A DNA stretch of 64,000 bases, taken from the NCBI GenBank assembly GCA_003255065.1, contig QAOA01001300.1:1378993-1442992 (forward strand). The letters are read 5' to 3'. The position numbers and the translations under genes are program-made. The stretch comes from Cercis canadensis. Lineage: Eukaryota > Streptophyta > Magnoliopsida > Fabales > Fabaceae. The notes below the pieces were generated by a model, which was not told the DNA's origin, ran no database searches, and saw only the letters and a program-made list of their open reading frames with translations. Below are positions 25,900-38,960 of this stretch, piece after piece (within the stretch, counting starts at the first letter, position 1; each line of letters starts with the position of its first letter).

Positions 25900-27002
25900 G
25901 TTTATTGCCTTTATGGCCTTGCACGTACGATTCAAATGGTAACTGTGGAAAATGCCAGAAGAGAAAGAGAGAGATGGCAGGCATGCAAGCAAGAGCACAA
26001 ATCAGAAAAGAATGGGCCCACCACCTCAATAACCACCCAGACAAGCAGCAAGCAAATTATAAAACAAAGAAATAATAATATAATAAAGAGAAGGAAAAAA
26101 CAATTGGAGAGAAACAGAATGAAGGGAATGAGCTGCCCACGGTTTCCCCTGTGCTATTGTTGGGCAATGCTAGAGTGGCGTTCCATTCCGTTAACATTTA
26201 ATGGACAAAACGATGCAACGCTTCTATTCTCTTCGTTTGTTTTATTAAAATTTTTTTCTAATAATAGCAAACCCAAACAGGACCAAGGAAGCATGAACTA
26301 GACTAAGAGGGCACACGTTTGCGTTGTGAACCATTTATGCCTTGCCTTGCCTTTTAATTAACTTTTAACACGACAAATTAATAAAACTTGTTTTCCTTTA
26401 TCAAACTAAAAAATAAAAACCAGGATAGTATTATTATTACCGGAAGAGAAAGAGCAGGGCGTATATATATGATTCTGCATTAGCTCCTCATCTTTAATAG
26501 CCATTCACCAATTGCAGTGAGTATGTGTTGGAGCAGTAATAACTTATTTGCCTCCAAAAATTTCTATAACAAAAACAAAATAAAAATCGCTATATTCAAG
26601 ATCACTCAGAACACGATAGAGATAGAGAAGGAGATAGACTGTGCAGTGGGGAAAGGACTCCTGTATTCTGTAAAGGAGATTGACTTTTTGGTGAGAATAA
26701 TTCATGGTTTTTCAAGAGAACAAAAATCTCAAGGTATTTTTGTGAAGTGGGAAAATTACCGGAAGACAAATACAGCATATGAATGTGCATGAGCTGGAAT
26801 AGAGCATGCGATGGACATAGAAATCCACCTTTATTCTGTAAACGACCTTCTACTTCCATTCCAGTAATCTGCATCACTCAAATCAAGCTAGATAGAAGCT
26901 TGCCTCTTTCTTTCTTCTGGATAAAAAATATTGACTCGAAAGACTTTCGATGAAAGAAAAAGACTCCTACGAAATTTCCAGGAAGCTTCCCGCCATAGGT
27001 AT
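25900..27002. other. ACA9 upstream region
   Basis: This is the presumed 5' UTR and promoter of the ACA9-type gene, read on the minus strand. Overlapping short frames on both strands (25936-26301, 26517-26877) show no recognised protein. No transposon termini were recognised. No promoter element could be fixed with confidence. Confidence 0.4.
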
Positions 27003-27886
27003 CCCCAAACTAGGGGCGTAATTGGTTGGTTCAATCCAGTTTACATCCCAAACCGACCAAAATCAGACCGGACAAATTTGGTTTGGTTTGGTTCGATTTT
27101 TTAGAATTTTTTGAGTAAAACCGAGTCAAACTGAACCAGTTTGGTTCGGTTGATTTGGTCGTTTTCCCAGTTTGCCTATTGACCTATGGCTTGGAAACAT
27201 TCAAGCATCTGTGAACAAGAAACTTCTGCCCAGATTCAAACCACTTTTGCAAGAATGAGTACTATGTCATGGAAAACTTTAAAGTAGTAGAAAATAAACA
27301 TAAATCAAATTCTCAGCATAAATTCTTGCTCTATTTCCAACAAACAACTGTGAACATTGTCAAGCATTAAATATACTCTTGTGAAATTGGGTTCATTTAC
27401 AAACCAACATGACAAAATAACAGCAACTTGAAAAAATATATGCAAACTACGACACTTGGCCACTCAATATTCACATCCTCTTTTACATCATTGAGAATAT
27501 ATTGCGTTAATTAATAAGAAACTTACAACAAGAGGAAGAGAAATAATAAGTCGCTAAGGATAGATTCAAATTGATTGTCATCAAGCAAAATTTCTTGTAA
27601 TGAACTTAACCCATTTAAGCTAGGAAGAGCAAGAGACTCTTCTTGAGAGCTAATGGATCCATTTCATAGAAGACTTGACCAATGATTGAATCGACCGTGC
27701 TCTAGAGGTTGATAGAGCAAAGAAGGGACTTTGTTTACTTACTTGACTCTCTTAGGGGAAAGTTGTTAAGGGGGCGGAGAATCGAGTCAAAGCCTATTAT
27801 GCTTCTGACTTCTTCTTTTGGAATGCGGGAAATTTGCTCTTCTTCTTTATAGACACCGTATTTTGTCTGAGTTTTTTCATGGTTTA

Positions 27887-27893
<7 letters not shown>

Positions 27894-27917
<24 letters not shown>

Positions 27918-27918
27918 T
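27894..27918. repeat. (TA)n microsatellite
   Basis: This is a run of about twelve TA units inside the 5.2-kb hAT-like element. Confidence 0.9.
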
Positions 27919-28519
27919 GAGATAAATTTTTAATTTCTAATTAGTATTTTTTTTTATTGTTTAGACTTTTGTAATTAAAGAAATCATAAACTCAATCAAT
28001 TGTCAACTAAGCACATTTTTATTTAAACTCATTTGGCTTATCTTTTATTTTTTAAATTTTTTTTAAATAGTAGATAAAAAATATAAATAAGTTTGGTTAA
28101 TTATTTTTTGCATCATTGTATCTAAATGAGCTAATAGGAGAACAAAAAATAAATTTTTTTTTTCTTCCTATTGGTTCAAGTTTAATTTATCATCTTTTTA
28201 ATTGAATAACTAAGCAAATAAAAAACAAAGTAATTAAAAAAAAAAACAGTTAGAAGGCAGATTGGGAATTCAAGACAAAAAAAGCAAAATATTTATGTGA
28301 TGAAAGGAATATACGTATTGAGCAAAGAGAAAAAACAATCAGCAAAAGCAATAAAGGTAAAAATAGTTTTTGAGAAAAAAGTGAGTAGAACCAGAAATGC
28401 AAGAAAATGAGAAAGAATAGATAGGGGAGCAGAAAATCATTATTGAGAAGGAGAAGGAGTTGAATAGGGGATAAGTCTCCCTCAACGGTTTGTTTCTGCC
28501 TAATTTTCATTTTATTAAT

Positions 28520-29069
28520 GGCTTAATTGCAATTTTGGTCCCCTATTTTAACTACTTAAACGTTTTGGTCCCCCTTCTTTAAAAATGAACTATTGAGTCC
28601 CTCTATATTCATAAAATGTACAATTTTAGTCCATTTATCTTTAAGTCAAAATTCTTAGGTTTATTTTAAGGTGTAAAATTCTTTGATTCATAATCCCACC
28701 GTTCAAATTGAAGGGCTACATGTTATGAACCTCCTCACTAAATTTTAGCTCAATTTAACAGTGGGACTCAGCCCAAAATACCAAAATCATAATTTTTCAT
28801 CTAACCGCAAAATTTAGACTTTTTCACCGTTAGATCGAGCTGAAATTTAATTGGTAGATTCACAAAACGTAGCTCTTCAATCTGAACGGTGAGATTATAA
28901 ATCAGAGAACTTTACACCTTGAAATAAACCTAAGAATTTTGACTTAAAGATAAATGGACTAAACTTGTACATTTTATGAATATAGAGGGACTCAATAGTT
29001 TATTTTTAAAGAAGGGGGACCAAAACGTTCAAGTGGTTAAAATAGAGGGACCAAAATTACAATTAAGTC
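28520..29069. mobile_element. Foldback MITE, Mutator-like, copy 2
   Basis: This 550-bp palindromic element is homologous along its whole length to the copy at 17824-18372, with scattered substitutions. Its flanks are TTTATTAAT (28511-28519) and TTCATTAAT (29070-29078), 8 of 9 bases alike. It is nested inside the 5.2-kb hAT-like element, so it inserted later than that element. Confidence 0.88.
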
Positions 29070-31681
29070 TTCATTAATCGGTTTAGGTATATTGTTCTAC
29101 TAAAATAGGATTTGTTTTCTTCATTTAGATTGCATGAATTCTTGCTTATTCTCTGTTGTTTTGCTGTTGGAATTCACTATTTTCTTATTATGTTTTGCTG
29201 TTCTCCTTCATTTGCCTTCTAAGAATTGGATTATTAATTTTCATGGAAATGAAAAAAGATCCAAAGTAATGTACATAGGGATTTCGGTTTGAAATTCTGC
29301 GTACTGTTGGGATTATGATGGCTATTATTAGCTCACTTGTCAAGTATTTGTTGATAGATTTATGTTCTATTGGTCTTTGAATCATGCAATTTGTTCTGGT
29401 TTTGTGAATGTATGTCTAGCTGTTCTGATTTCCATTCTTTACTATTTTACTGTCTAAATGGTGGCTTGTTTGGGTTTTTGAGATTTGCTGTTTTAATGAT
29501 CAATTGAAGGCTGTTTGTGGTATATTTTGAGCTGGCTGTTACTGTTATTTTTGGGGTGAGAGTTTGTTATTTTTCATATTATTTTGATGCTTGTTTGATG
29601 GTAGCTTTGGGTATTATTGTGATTTTGTTATAGGGCATGTTTTAGAGATCAATTCTAAGATGTTTATCATTTTTTTTATATAAAATTTTGAGTGTTGCTT
29701 TAAGTTGTTTTGAAGTGTTGTTTTTGTGTATTTTCACTGTTGTCCTGTCATGTTTCCATTGTTGCTAAGGTTTTAGGTATTTGGCAAAATTACTTGAATA
29801 TCTTCATTTTCGAGTCTGTCAGTAAATACTGGCAGCATTCGGTTTTCTTTTTCTAGACGGAGCTGCAGGACTCCAAATTAAGTAATGTTAGTCTCATTAG
29901 AATCATAACATGTGTGGCTTCAATGTATGTAATTTTTAGATTTTTTGCATGTCTCCTTTGCTCCCAGTTTGTATTTAAAGTTTATTGTTCTTATGCTCTG
30001 TCAAGCCTGTTGATTTTCTCTGACAACATGTAGTCTTTTATTTCTTTCTAGAGTTATACAACTCCGAATTGCATGATTCTCATTTCATTAGAATCGTAAT
30101 ATGTATTTATTCCATGTGTGCAATTTTTATATTTTTTGCATGTTCACTTTTTTCTCAGTTTTGATTTAAAATTTTTTATTTTTCTATATTGTTAGGCTAG
30201 TTGATTTTCTCTGACAGCAGGTAGTCTTTTGATTTTTTCTGGAGCTATAAAGCTCGGATTTAAGTGTTTCTTATCTTTTTAAAACCATAAGATATATATT
30301 TTCAATTTGTGAAATTTTCATAATTTTTTATATTTTTTTGTTGATTGTTTAAGGTTCTGTTCAGCCTACTGTTTGAGGTTTATTACCTACGCTTTTTAAC
30401 TATTTTGGAGGCTATTTACCAGGTTAGTTTTGGTGCTATATTGAACATTAGTTAGGGGCTGTTTTGGGTTTAGTTATCATGCATTGTTTACATTATTCTA
30501 AGGGTTGTTTGGGGTTTATTTGTGCATTTTTTTTATAATTTTGGATTATTCCATTTGAAGCATGTAGAAATTAAATGTGTAGTTCACTTAGGTAAATTTA
30601 TTTTAAGTCTTAAGTTTTGCCTAACTTGTATTTTGGTATTTTCATGAACATCTTTAGATACAATTATTATGAGCATGAACAAATTGAAAGGCCCAACCGG
30701 AAGATACTTAGCTGCAAGTTTAGAGTAAGAATGATGTTTTATTTATCTCATTTTTATTTTTTTTGATATAAATTAAGATTTTTCAGTACCTAGATTTTGA
30801 GACAAGTTTTATAATACTTAAAGTTATGTATTTGCACTGCATATAAAAAATATATATGTGTCGCGTAGTATTCGCATGTCCATTCATTTATCATAGGAGG
30901 ATAGGGCGAGTTAGTTCTATATAGGATGCCTTTCTCTATCCGATCTAGGTGAAAGTAGCGCCACCCTAGACAATCGTTTTATGCTACGAAAGGGTAAAAG
31001 GATTTAGGTATCAATAAAAAAATCATGCATTGCATGTTTAAATTCTTTATTTTTTTTTTTTATTTTCGTCAAATGTTCTTGTAATCATTCATTATTTTGG
31101 AGTAAATAAAATATATATTTTGACCATATTGATGTTCACATAATTAATTTAGGGTAACCGTCTTTAAACAAATGTTGTGGAGTGTCTAACATCTTCCCCA
31201 CGCATAAATAGACTCTTAAACCCTCTATGGTTCACAGATAATTTTTTTTTAATTAAAAATGAGTTTTTCAATTGTTTCCTATTTTCTTAATACAATTGAT
31301 GATGACTTCAATTTTTCTTTTAAAAACGAAATTTTTTTCTTTAAATCTATCATCCGCGTTGTAGTAATCTTCGAATACGTTGTGACATTCTTGAACATAA
31401 CCCTTCTATTTCCTTAAATCAAGAAGTTTCCCCTTCGGATATAACAAAAAGCCCCGAATCTCATTTCGTTTGCTCTGCTCATTAAGCTCATCTCGGGAAT
31501 ACCTGTCGGAGAGCAGAGCCTTCTCAATGGCTTTGTCTATAATTACTTAAGAGTCTAAAATTTATTTTCTCATATTTTCAGACAACCCCAAAAAATGATA
31601 CCCCGTGCGCACATCTAGTTCGATGCTCATTTGGCTCTTAACATCACATCCAGTAGTGGTTGGAACAACAACATCTTGGCT

Positions 31682-31774
31682 TTAAGACTCAACGCAAAGG
31701 AAGACTAAGGAAAACCCAGCAAAGAAAATGGCTAAAAGCTCAAAACCCATATGGGTTTTAGTTTTCTTCTTCAT
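31682..31774 (-). pseudogene. Possible captured gene fragment with signal-peptide-like frame
   Basis: On the minus strand an ATG preceded by a (CT)n/(GA)n tract opens a 30-codon frame. A basic start (MKKKTKTH) is followed by a hydrophobic run (LLAIFFAGFSLVFLCV) and ends in a stop. The same frame continues past the stop with SQDVVVPTTTGCDVKS before another stop near 31559. The layout (pyrimidine-rich leader, signal peptide, cysteine-containing segment) looks like the first exon of a secreted-protein gene carried inside the hAT-like element. The parent family was not recognised, and it may be chance. Confidence 0.3.
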
Positions 31775-31791
31775 CTTCACTCCTCTACAAC

Positions 31792-31815
31792 AGAGAGAGA
31801 GAGAGAGAGAGAGAT
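31792..31815. repeat. (GA)n microsatellite
   Basis: This is a run of about eleven GA units inside the 5.2-kb hAT-like element, next to the signal-peptide-like frame on the minus strand. Confidence 0.9.
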
Positions 31816-32593
31816 AGGGAGAATGAAGGAGACGGGGAAAGATACAGAGAAAGACACAAACCAATTGAATCAGAAGGAGATGGAGATAGGAGTCAGAGAC
31901 TAAGAAGGAGAGGGAGAGTAAGAGGGAGAGCGATGGGTTAGGGAGTATCAAGTGGGTTAGGGATTTTGACTTACAAATCGCATGGGAGATAGAGATTAGA
32001 GAAATTGTAGGAGACTTAGATTAATCAAAATGATGTCGTATTGAAGGATTCGGTTTGATTCGGTTTAATTTCGGTTTTCCTTCAATCAAATCGAGAACCG
32101 AACCAACCCCATCAATTTTTTAGAAAAACAAATTGAAAACCGGATCGGCTCTCTCGGTTTGACTCAATTTACCTCTGGTTCGGTTCGGTTGGTTTGGTTG
32201 ATTTTTTTGGTTTGGCTTACACCCCTACACCAAACTGTCATTTTGGTCTTTTTTTTTTGTTTTTTTTTTCTCTTTTTGGCAACTCACTCCTGCATGGAGC
32301 TCGTATTACATTGTATATTTAATTAATACATTAAAAAAATTATATATATAACATACTAATATATTCTAGTTTACATTTTATTTTATTGTTAAATGAACTA
32401 AACTAGTTAAACTGAATCAAGTATTTGAATTCTCAAATTAGGTTTGTTTAATTAAGCAAATTTTTCTACATTTTCAAGCTTAACTTGCTTATTATACCAA
32501 GGGAGCTAGGTTTGTAATTGTCATGTGAAAATGCAATAACTGTATTTATAAAGAATTTGAAATAAATAAATGTATGCTTAATAATGTAGTAAT

Positions 32594-33474
32594 GGCTAAT
32601 TTACTAAAATAATACAAAAAATATAAATAAATACATAAAAGGGTTATTGCTTAAAATATTTATGAAAATTGGTCATTTTTAATCTCCGATAATTAACAAA
32701 ACAGCACACGCTATCTTAAATATAACGTGTATCAAAAAATTGTTGGAAAATATTAAAACAGTAGTTTAAGTGTAGTGGTTCCTAAGACATCCGCTAGATA
32801 AAAAAAAAAAAGTGTTTTCTTACANAGATAAAAAAAAAAAAAGTGTTTTCTTACAAGAAATGCTGAAATGATATTAGCGTGTCATAAAAGTACACGCTGA
32901 AATGAATTAGCATGTTTAGTAATTACTTTTAGATGGCCAGAAATTGATGAACACACTGAATTGATTCCAACGTGTCACTTAGGAACACGCTTAATTGATC
33001 TAGCGTGTCCCAAAGAGACATGCTAGAACACTCTACTTTGTCAATTAAAGTAGAGTGTTCTTTTGAAAAATGCTAGTGAGTATAACTTTTTCTTTAAGAA
33101 CACACTATTTTGTCGAAGTAATGTGTTCTTTAAGAAAACTCTATTGAAAAATGAAAATAGTGGAAAGCTATACTTTAGATAGCGTTTTCTAATGGAAAAT
33201 GCTACTTTTAATAGTGTTTTCCTACAAAAAATGCTTATTTGCTAGCGTTTGCTTACTAAACACGCTACATGAAATGACTTCTCATTTGTTTTATTTCTAC
33301 TCATTTCCGCTATTTCATTGTAGCGTTTCTTTCAGTAAAATGCTATATATGTTTTAACGTGTCCTGTTTATCCACTTCAATTTTTGAAAAGTGACATATT
33401 TTTGTAAATACTTTCAACCGTAACCCTTTTATGTAATTATTTATTTATTTTTTCATTATTTTAATAAATTAACC
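32594..33474. mobile_element. Mutator-like foldback element with internal TAGCGTGT repeats
   Basis: The 881-bp element begins GGCTAATTTACTAAAATAAT and ends with a near complement (TTAATAAATTAACC). The arms continue to pair inward (ACATAAAAGGGTTA against its complement). Exact 9-bp duplications TGTAGTAAT flank it (32585-32593 and 33475-33483). The centre holds many short inverted words of the type TAGCGTGTC/GACACGCTA and AGTGTTTTC. A directly repeated block of about 29 bp near 32800-32856 has an N between its copies, so local copy number is uncertain. No protein is encoded. Confidence 0.8.
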
Positions 33475-33483
33475 TGTAGTAAT

Positions 33484-34156
33484 TTTAAATTTTCAAATAC
33501 TTATAGTATTGATTGCAATATCAATATTTCTTTTTTGTTGACGAGGTATTACAATATCAATATATTGGAGTATCTCAATGCTGGTGTGCAATCTCTGTAC
33601 GACAAATGGAAGGATGAAACATAATATTTATATGTGCCAAGCATTAGATTTTTTTTTTTTTTTCATTACGTTCCATATATACTGGTGTTCAAATTCAAAC
33701 ATGACAATCAATGGCGTAATTCAAGGTGGACTTAATAAACAGACTGGCAAATCCAAAGAATTCCACAAAATGTGCACCAACGCGGCTCTGACTTTAAAAA
33801 AAATTCCATGCAAACCCTGCAGCATCTTTGCAGAATTATGGCATGAGGTTCAAAATAGTGTTATCTAAGACTAAGATAGTGATGATATTCGATATTCATG
33901 CTAAGTTGGCTACTCTTGGTTGTGGCCTTGCCTTGGCTTAGGACTTGGGTATTTGTTGACTTGAAAAGTGCTTGGTGAGCTTTCATCTCCATGCACCTCA
34001 TCTAATCACTCACATTGATTAATGTTTCTATATTAACCATATATGTTTACCATGAGGCTAACCATAGGTTGTTAGCTTTTGTTAAATATAATTTTATGTG
34101 CGTTCGAACTTTTCTTTTTTTCCTAAAAAATGTATTTTAGAATTTTTCTTTATTTA
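33484..34156. other. Intergenic DNA, no gene seen
   Basis: A frame at 33578-33868 (+) has no recognised domain and is interrupted by T-runs. Nothing else is supported here. Confidence 0.45.
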
Positions 34157-34159
34157 TTA

Positions 34160-35108
34160 GGGGATGTTTGGTATAAAGATTTTTTTTTAGTTTCTTGAGA
34201 ATCATAATTTGGGAAACTAAGATTTTCATGTTTGGTACAAGATTTTTAAAAAAATATTTCCAGGTAAATAGGATTCCAATGAACAGTTTTGGGACAAATT
34301 TCCCATAAAAAAAATCTCATGAGAGGAGGTAGAATTCTTAGATTCTCATGCCATGGAAAAATTTATTAGACATAAAAATACATATATACCCTTCATTAAT
34401 GTCATTATTGTAATAATATCAAAATTAAAACAAACCAATAAAAAAAGTAAATAATACCAAAATTGAAAGTTACTTTTTACTGTGCATAAATTTTTCTAGA
34501 CCCAAGTATATACCAAGAAAAAAAATGTTGAGCCATGAACCAGTAGACAAGGAAAAGAAAGAACAACAGTAATTGTTTTTCTTTTTAACGTGCATAAGGT
34601 CTTCATTAGCCAAAAAAAAAAAAGTGAATTCATAAGGTGTTGGGACAAGGGTGAAATCACGATAATACACAAAGTAATTATTTTTCTTTTTTCGGAATTG
34701 ATTATGAGATTTTGCCCAATTAATTCTCTTCAAATCTAAAAAAATTAACCCATTAGTGATAATGATAGTAATAAGAGAAATTATTTTGCTATGTCCAATA
34801 CATAACATCAAAACAGCCAAAATATAACATGTACCAGTAAAATTCAGATAATTAGCTAAAGCATAAATGCAAGAGTTATTTTTCTAAAACTAAAATTATG
34901 GGTACTTTTGTAAAAATAATAAATATTATTAAGAAAATAGTATTTGAACAAAACATAGGAATATGAAATATTGTCTCACATTCTCAAGAATGTTTAAAGT
35001 CAACCAAATATAAATTGTAATATTCTTAGGAATTACATTCCCATGAATAAGATTCTCAAGAATGATATTTTTTAAGAACAAAAAAAAAATTGTATATCAA
35101 ACGTCTCC
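34160..35108. mobile_element. PIF/Harbinger (Tourist)-like element
   Basis: Termini GGGGATGTTTGGTATA and the complement GGAGACGTTTGATATA match at 13 of 16 positions, and further inverted similarity (TCTTGAGAATC words) extends inward. The 3-bp flank TTA is present on both sides (34157-34159 and 35109-35111). TTA duplications and G-rich termini followed by GTTTG fit Tourist-type elements. The 949-bp body has no transposase frame. Confidence 0.65.
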
Positions 35109-35193
35109 TTAGTGTTTTTTTTGTTGAGAGTAATGTGTTTCAGAAAGTTCGTGCTGATTTATCAACATTATAGACTGAATGTAGAAAGGCTGA

Positions 35194-35468
35194 AGCCCAG
35201 TTTAGTAAATCGAGATGTTTCTTTTTGATTGAGCTTGTCCAGGGAACTTATCGAACCCAAACTACTTTGGGCTAAGCTATCTGGCTTACAAAAAAAGTTA
35301 TCGGGCCTCCGTATACCCTAAACTGTGGGACGGGGTCTATCAACGGCTAAGATCAACTCTTATTGCATAATACGAATCTGAGCTGTTGAATGAAGGAAGC
35401 CTCAGCGCACAAGAGCCCTACAAAACCCTAGCTCAGTGCTTCTTCATTAGCCCGCCTAGAAACCCTAA
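35194..35468 (+). promoter_or_regulatory. Ribosomal-protein promoter: site II and telo-box motifs
   Basis: TGGGCT-type site II words lie at 35194-35199 (as AGCCCA) and 35268-35273. Telo-boxes AAACCCTA lie at 35423-35430 and, as AAACCCTAA, at 35460-35468. This pair of motifs is typical of plant ribosomal-protein gene promoters, where TCP and telo-box factors link expression to growth. They lie about 0.8-1.1 kb before the RPL7 start codon, which implies a leader intron between about 35520 and 36255. Confidence 0.75.
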
Positions 35469-36258
35469 CTCTTGCTCCGTGTTGGATCACCAGAGCTTGA
35501 AGAGACCTTAACTCAGTAAGTAGGCATCGGATTTTCTTTGTTTTCAATTCAACAATTGTTCCCAGTTTCGATCTGGGAATTTTGTGAAACTTGTTGAAGG
35601 CTGTGGCTTTGTCTGTCTTTTGGTAAATCCTGGGTCTAGAAGTAGCATTTTGTCGTTGGTGTATTCGTTTTTTATCCCCCAGTTTTTTGGGGTTTTCATT
35701 TGATTATCTGCTTGCATGTGGGGAAATGGGAGGAAATACCGCCGAAAAGGGAAGGGATAGGTGGTAGTAAATAAGTTTGTGTTTTGCTTGCATTGGTAGA
35801 ATAAAGCTGCAGAGAGAACTGTCATTTAAAATCCACGTATGCCTCATGGATATGTTTTTCCTCAAGTTATTCCGCTGGTGGTTTTTGATTCTGTTTTGGT
35901 GCCCGCAGATTATAGGGGAAGTTAAGTTTTAGCAGAGTGGTAGAAGATAGATCTGAACATTATTTAATACTTGCCTCGTAAATTTTCTTCCATTTTTTTT
36001 TTTCTGTGGGTTGTGTTTGAACATATCAATGATGGAGGAATTCTGCGTATTTTCTCTTAAGTAGATAAATCCTGGATGAAGATAGGCGAAACAAGTAATT
36101 TCCTAAATATGTCGTGTCTGAAATGTGACAGTGTCTTATGTTTGGTATTTTCATTATGTCTTGTGATGTTTTTAGATTTTTCTGAAATATTTGAAGTTTC
36201 AATCTGAATCATATCCATTTTTACTCATTTTAACCACACATGTTTCTTTTACATAGAG

Positions 36259-37752
<1,494 letters not shown>

Positions 37753-38433
37753 GCTGTGGCAGTGTTTGGTCACATTAGTTAGGGGATTTAGTTCTCCTAT
37801 ATATTTTTGGCATTAGAACAAATTCAAACTTCCAAGTTTCTCTAAAATTTTGGAAACATCTTATTCTGGACTATGATAGATATTGTTGCCTGGTTCAATT
37901 TGATTTTTGTTTTTCATGTCAATGTGAGAATTATGAGTTGCCTGACACATAGTTTCTGTGATGAATATGCTTGGCTTAAAATATTTAGGTTTCTATTTTT
38001 GAGTACGTTGAGTAAGCCTTTTGTTTCGTTTGACAGCATGCGATGTTTGAAATTTTCTGAAGTTTTTATATGGAATCAACGTTTTTATAATTGGTCTCGA
38101 AGAAATAACAATTGGCTTTTCAAAAACAGATTCACGATGTTAAATGTCAGCATCAATATGGCTTCCGAAGGTGGGTGTGTTGGGTATTTGAATGTCGGTT
38201 TTCATTTTTGGATCTACTTTATGATCTAGTTGTGGTTAAAGATGATAGAAATTATGAATTCAAGTAACTACATTACTTGTATAATAATGATTTGGTAAAA
38301 ACGTAGGCAAAATTTTTTAGTTGCTGTGGTGCTGTTTTTCAATTAAAATATAGTATGTGAATTATTTTTTATAAATTAGCGTCATCTCATCCTCAACTCC
38401 ATTTTTAGAACGACACAATAAATTTTCAGTTTT
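37753..38433. other. RPL7 3' UTR and spacer
   Basis: The 3' UTR of RPL7 probably covers the first 200-300 bases. A frame at 37873-38229 (+) is AT-rich, with no recognised domain, and is not called as a gene. Confidence 0.5.
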
Positions 38434-38506
38434 TTGCCCAATTCTCTAATTTATTTCAGGCGTGCAGATGAAGATTCTAGTGATGCCAATTCGTTCTTTG
38501 ATCGCA

Positions 38507-38598
38507 GTGAGATCACCATAGGAAGTGATAATATGCGTGCTATTCGAATTTACGGTGAGATCACCATAGGAAGCGATAATATGCTGCTATTCGAATTT
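38507..38598. repeat. 45-bp tandem direct duplication
   Basis: The block beginning GTGAGATCACCATAGGAAG and ending in CTATTCGAATTT occurs at 38507-38551 and again at 38555-38598, differing at two or three positions. It is a local tandem duplication in non-coding or pseudogenic sequence. Confidence 0.85.
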
Positions 38599-38960
38599 GG
38601 GTTGGATTTTTTCGAAGCTGAAACGGTGAGATTGGGCAGCAAAAACCTGGTAGATGAAAGCGTCAATGAAGAAGCGAACTTGGAATGAGAGAGAGAGAGA
38701 GAGGAGGAGGAGGACGAGGATTTGATGAGGTAAGGGTGAATGTACTAGAGAGAGAGGGGGAGGAAGGAGTTTGTTGGGAGTGGAGTTGAGAGAAGCTTTG
38801 GGGAGAAGAAGTTGGAGTGATCAGATTGGACTGTGGAATGGGTTTGAAGGAAGAGGAATGGTTGGGGAAGCATTGTTGGCGGCGATGGCAAAAATGGAGG
38901 AGGGGATGGAAAGGGTGAACGGGGCTGTGTCTAACAGAAAAAATGAGTTAACGTGAAAGA
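38560..38960 (-). pseudogene. Possible remnant of a first exon with transit-peptide-like composition
   Basis: Read on the minus strand, 38560-38690 encodes a Ser/Thr/Leu-rich, basic stretch (SKFASSLTLSSTRFLLPN, then VSASKKSNPNSN) preceded by a (CT)n leader. It resembles a plastid transit peptide followed by a mature N-terminus. It ends at a stop close to the tandem duplication. No downstream exons follow before RPL7, so any gene here would be a fragment. The plus-strand frames at 38434-38688 and 38771-38956 are its shadows. I do not recognise a parent gene. Confidence 0.25.

Larger units (their letters stand above)
27011..32227. mobile_element. 5.2-kb hAT-like non-autonomous element
   Basis: The element begins TAGGGGCGTA and ends with the complement of TAGGGGTGTA (9 of 10 bases match). 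It is flanked by CCCCAAAC (27003-27010) and CACCAAAC (32228-32235), an 8-bp duplication with one mismatch, as hAT elements make. About 150-190 bp next to each end is packed with GGTTTGGTT / GGTTCGGTT and complements, like the subterminal repeats that bind hAT transposase. No transposase frame is present. The interior is T-rich, holds a nested foldback MITE (28520-29069), a (TA)n run and a possible captured gene fragment near 31682-31774. Age is suggested by the mismatch in the duplication. Confidence 0.7.

Noticed and set aside
33578..33868. 96-codon frame on + strand
   Set aside because: Contains a long T-run read as Phe; no recognised motif and no splice partners.
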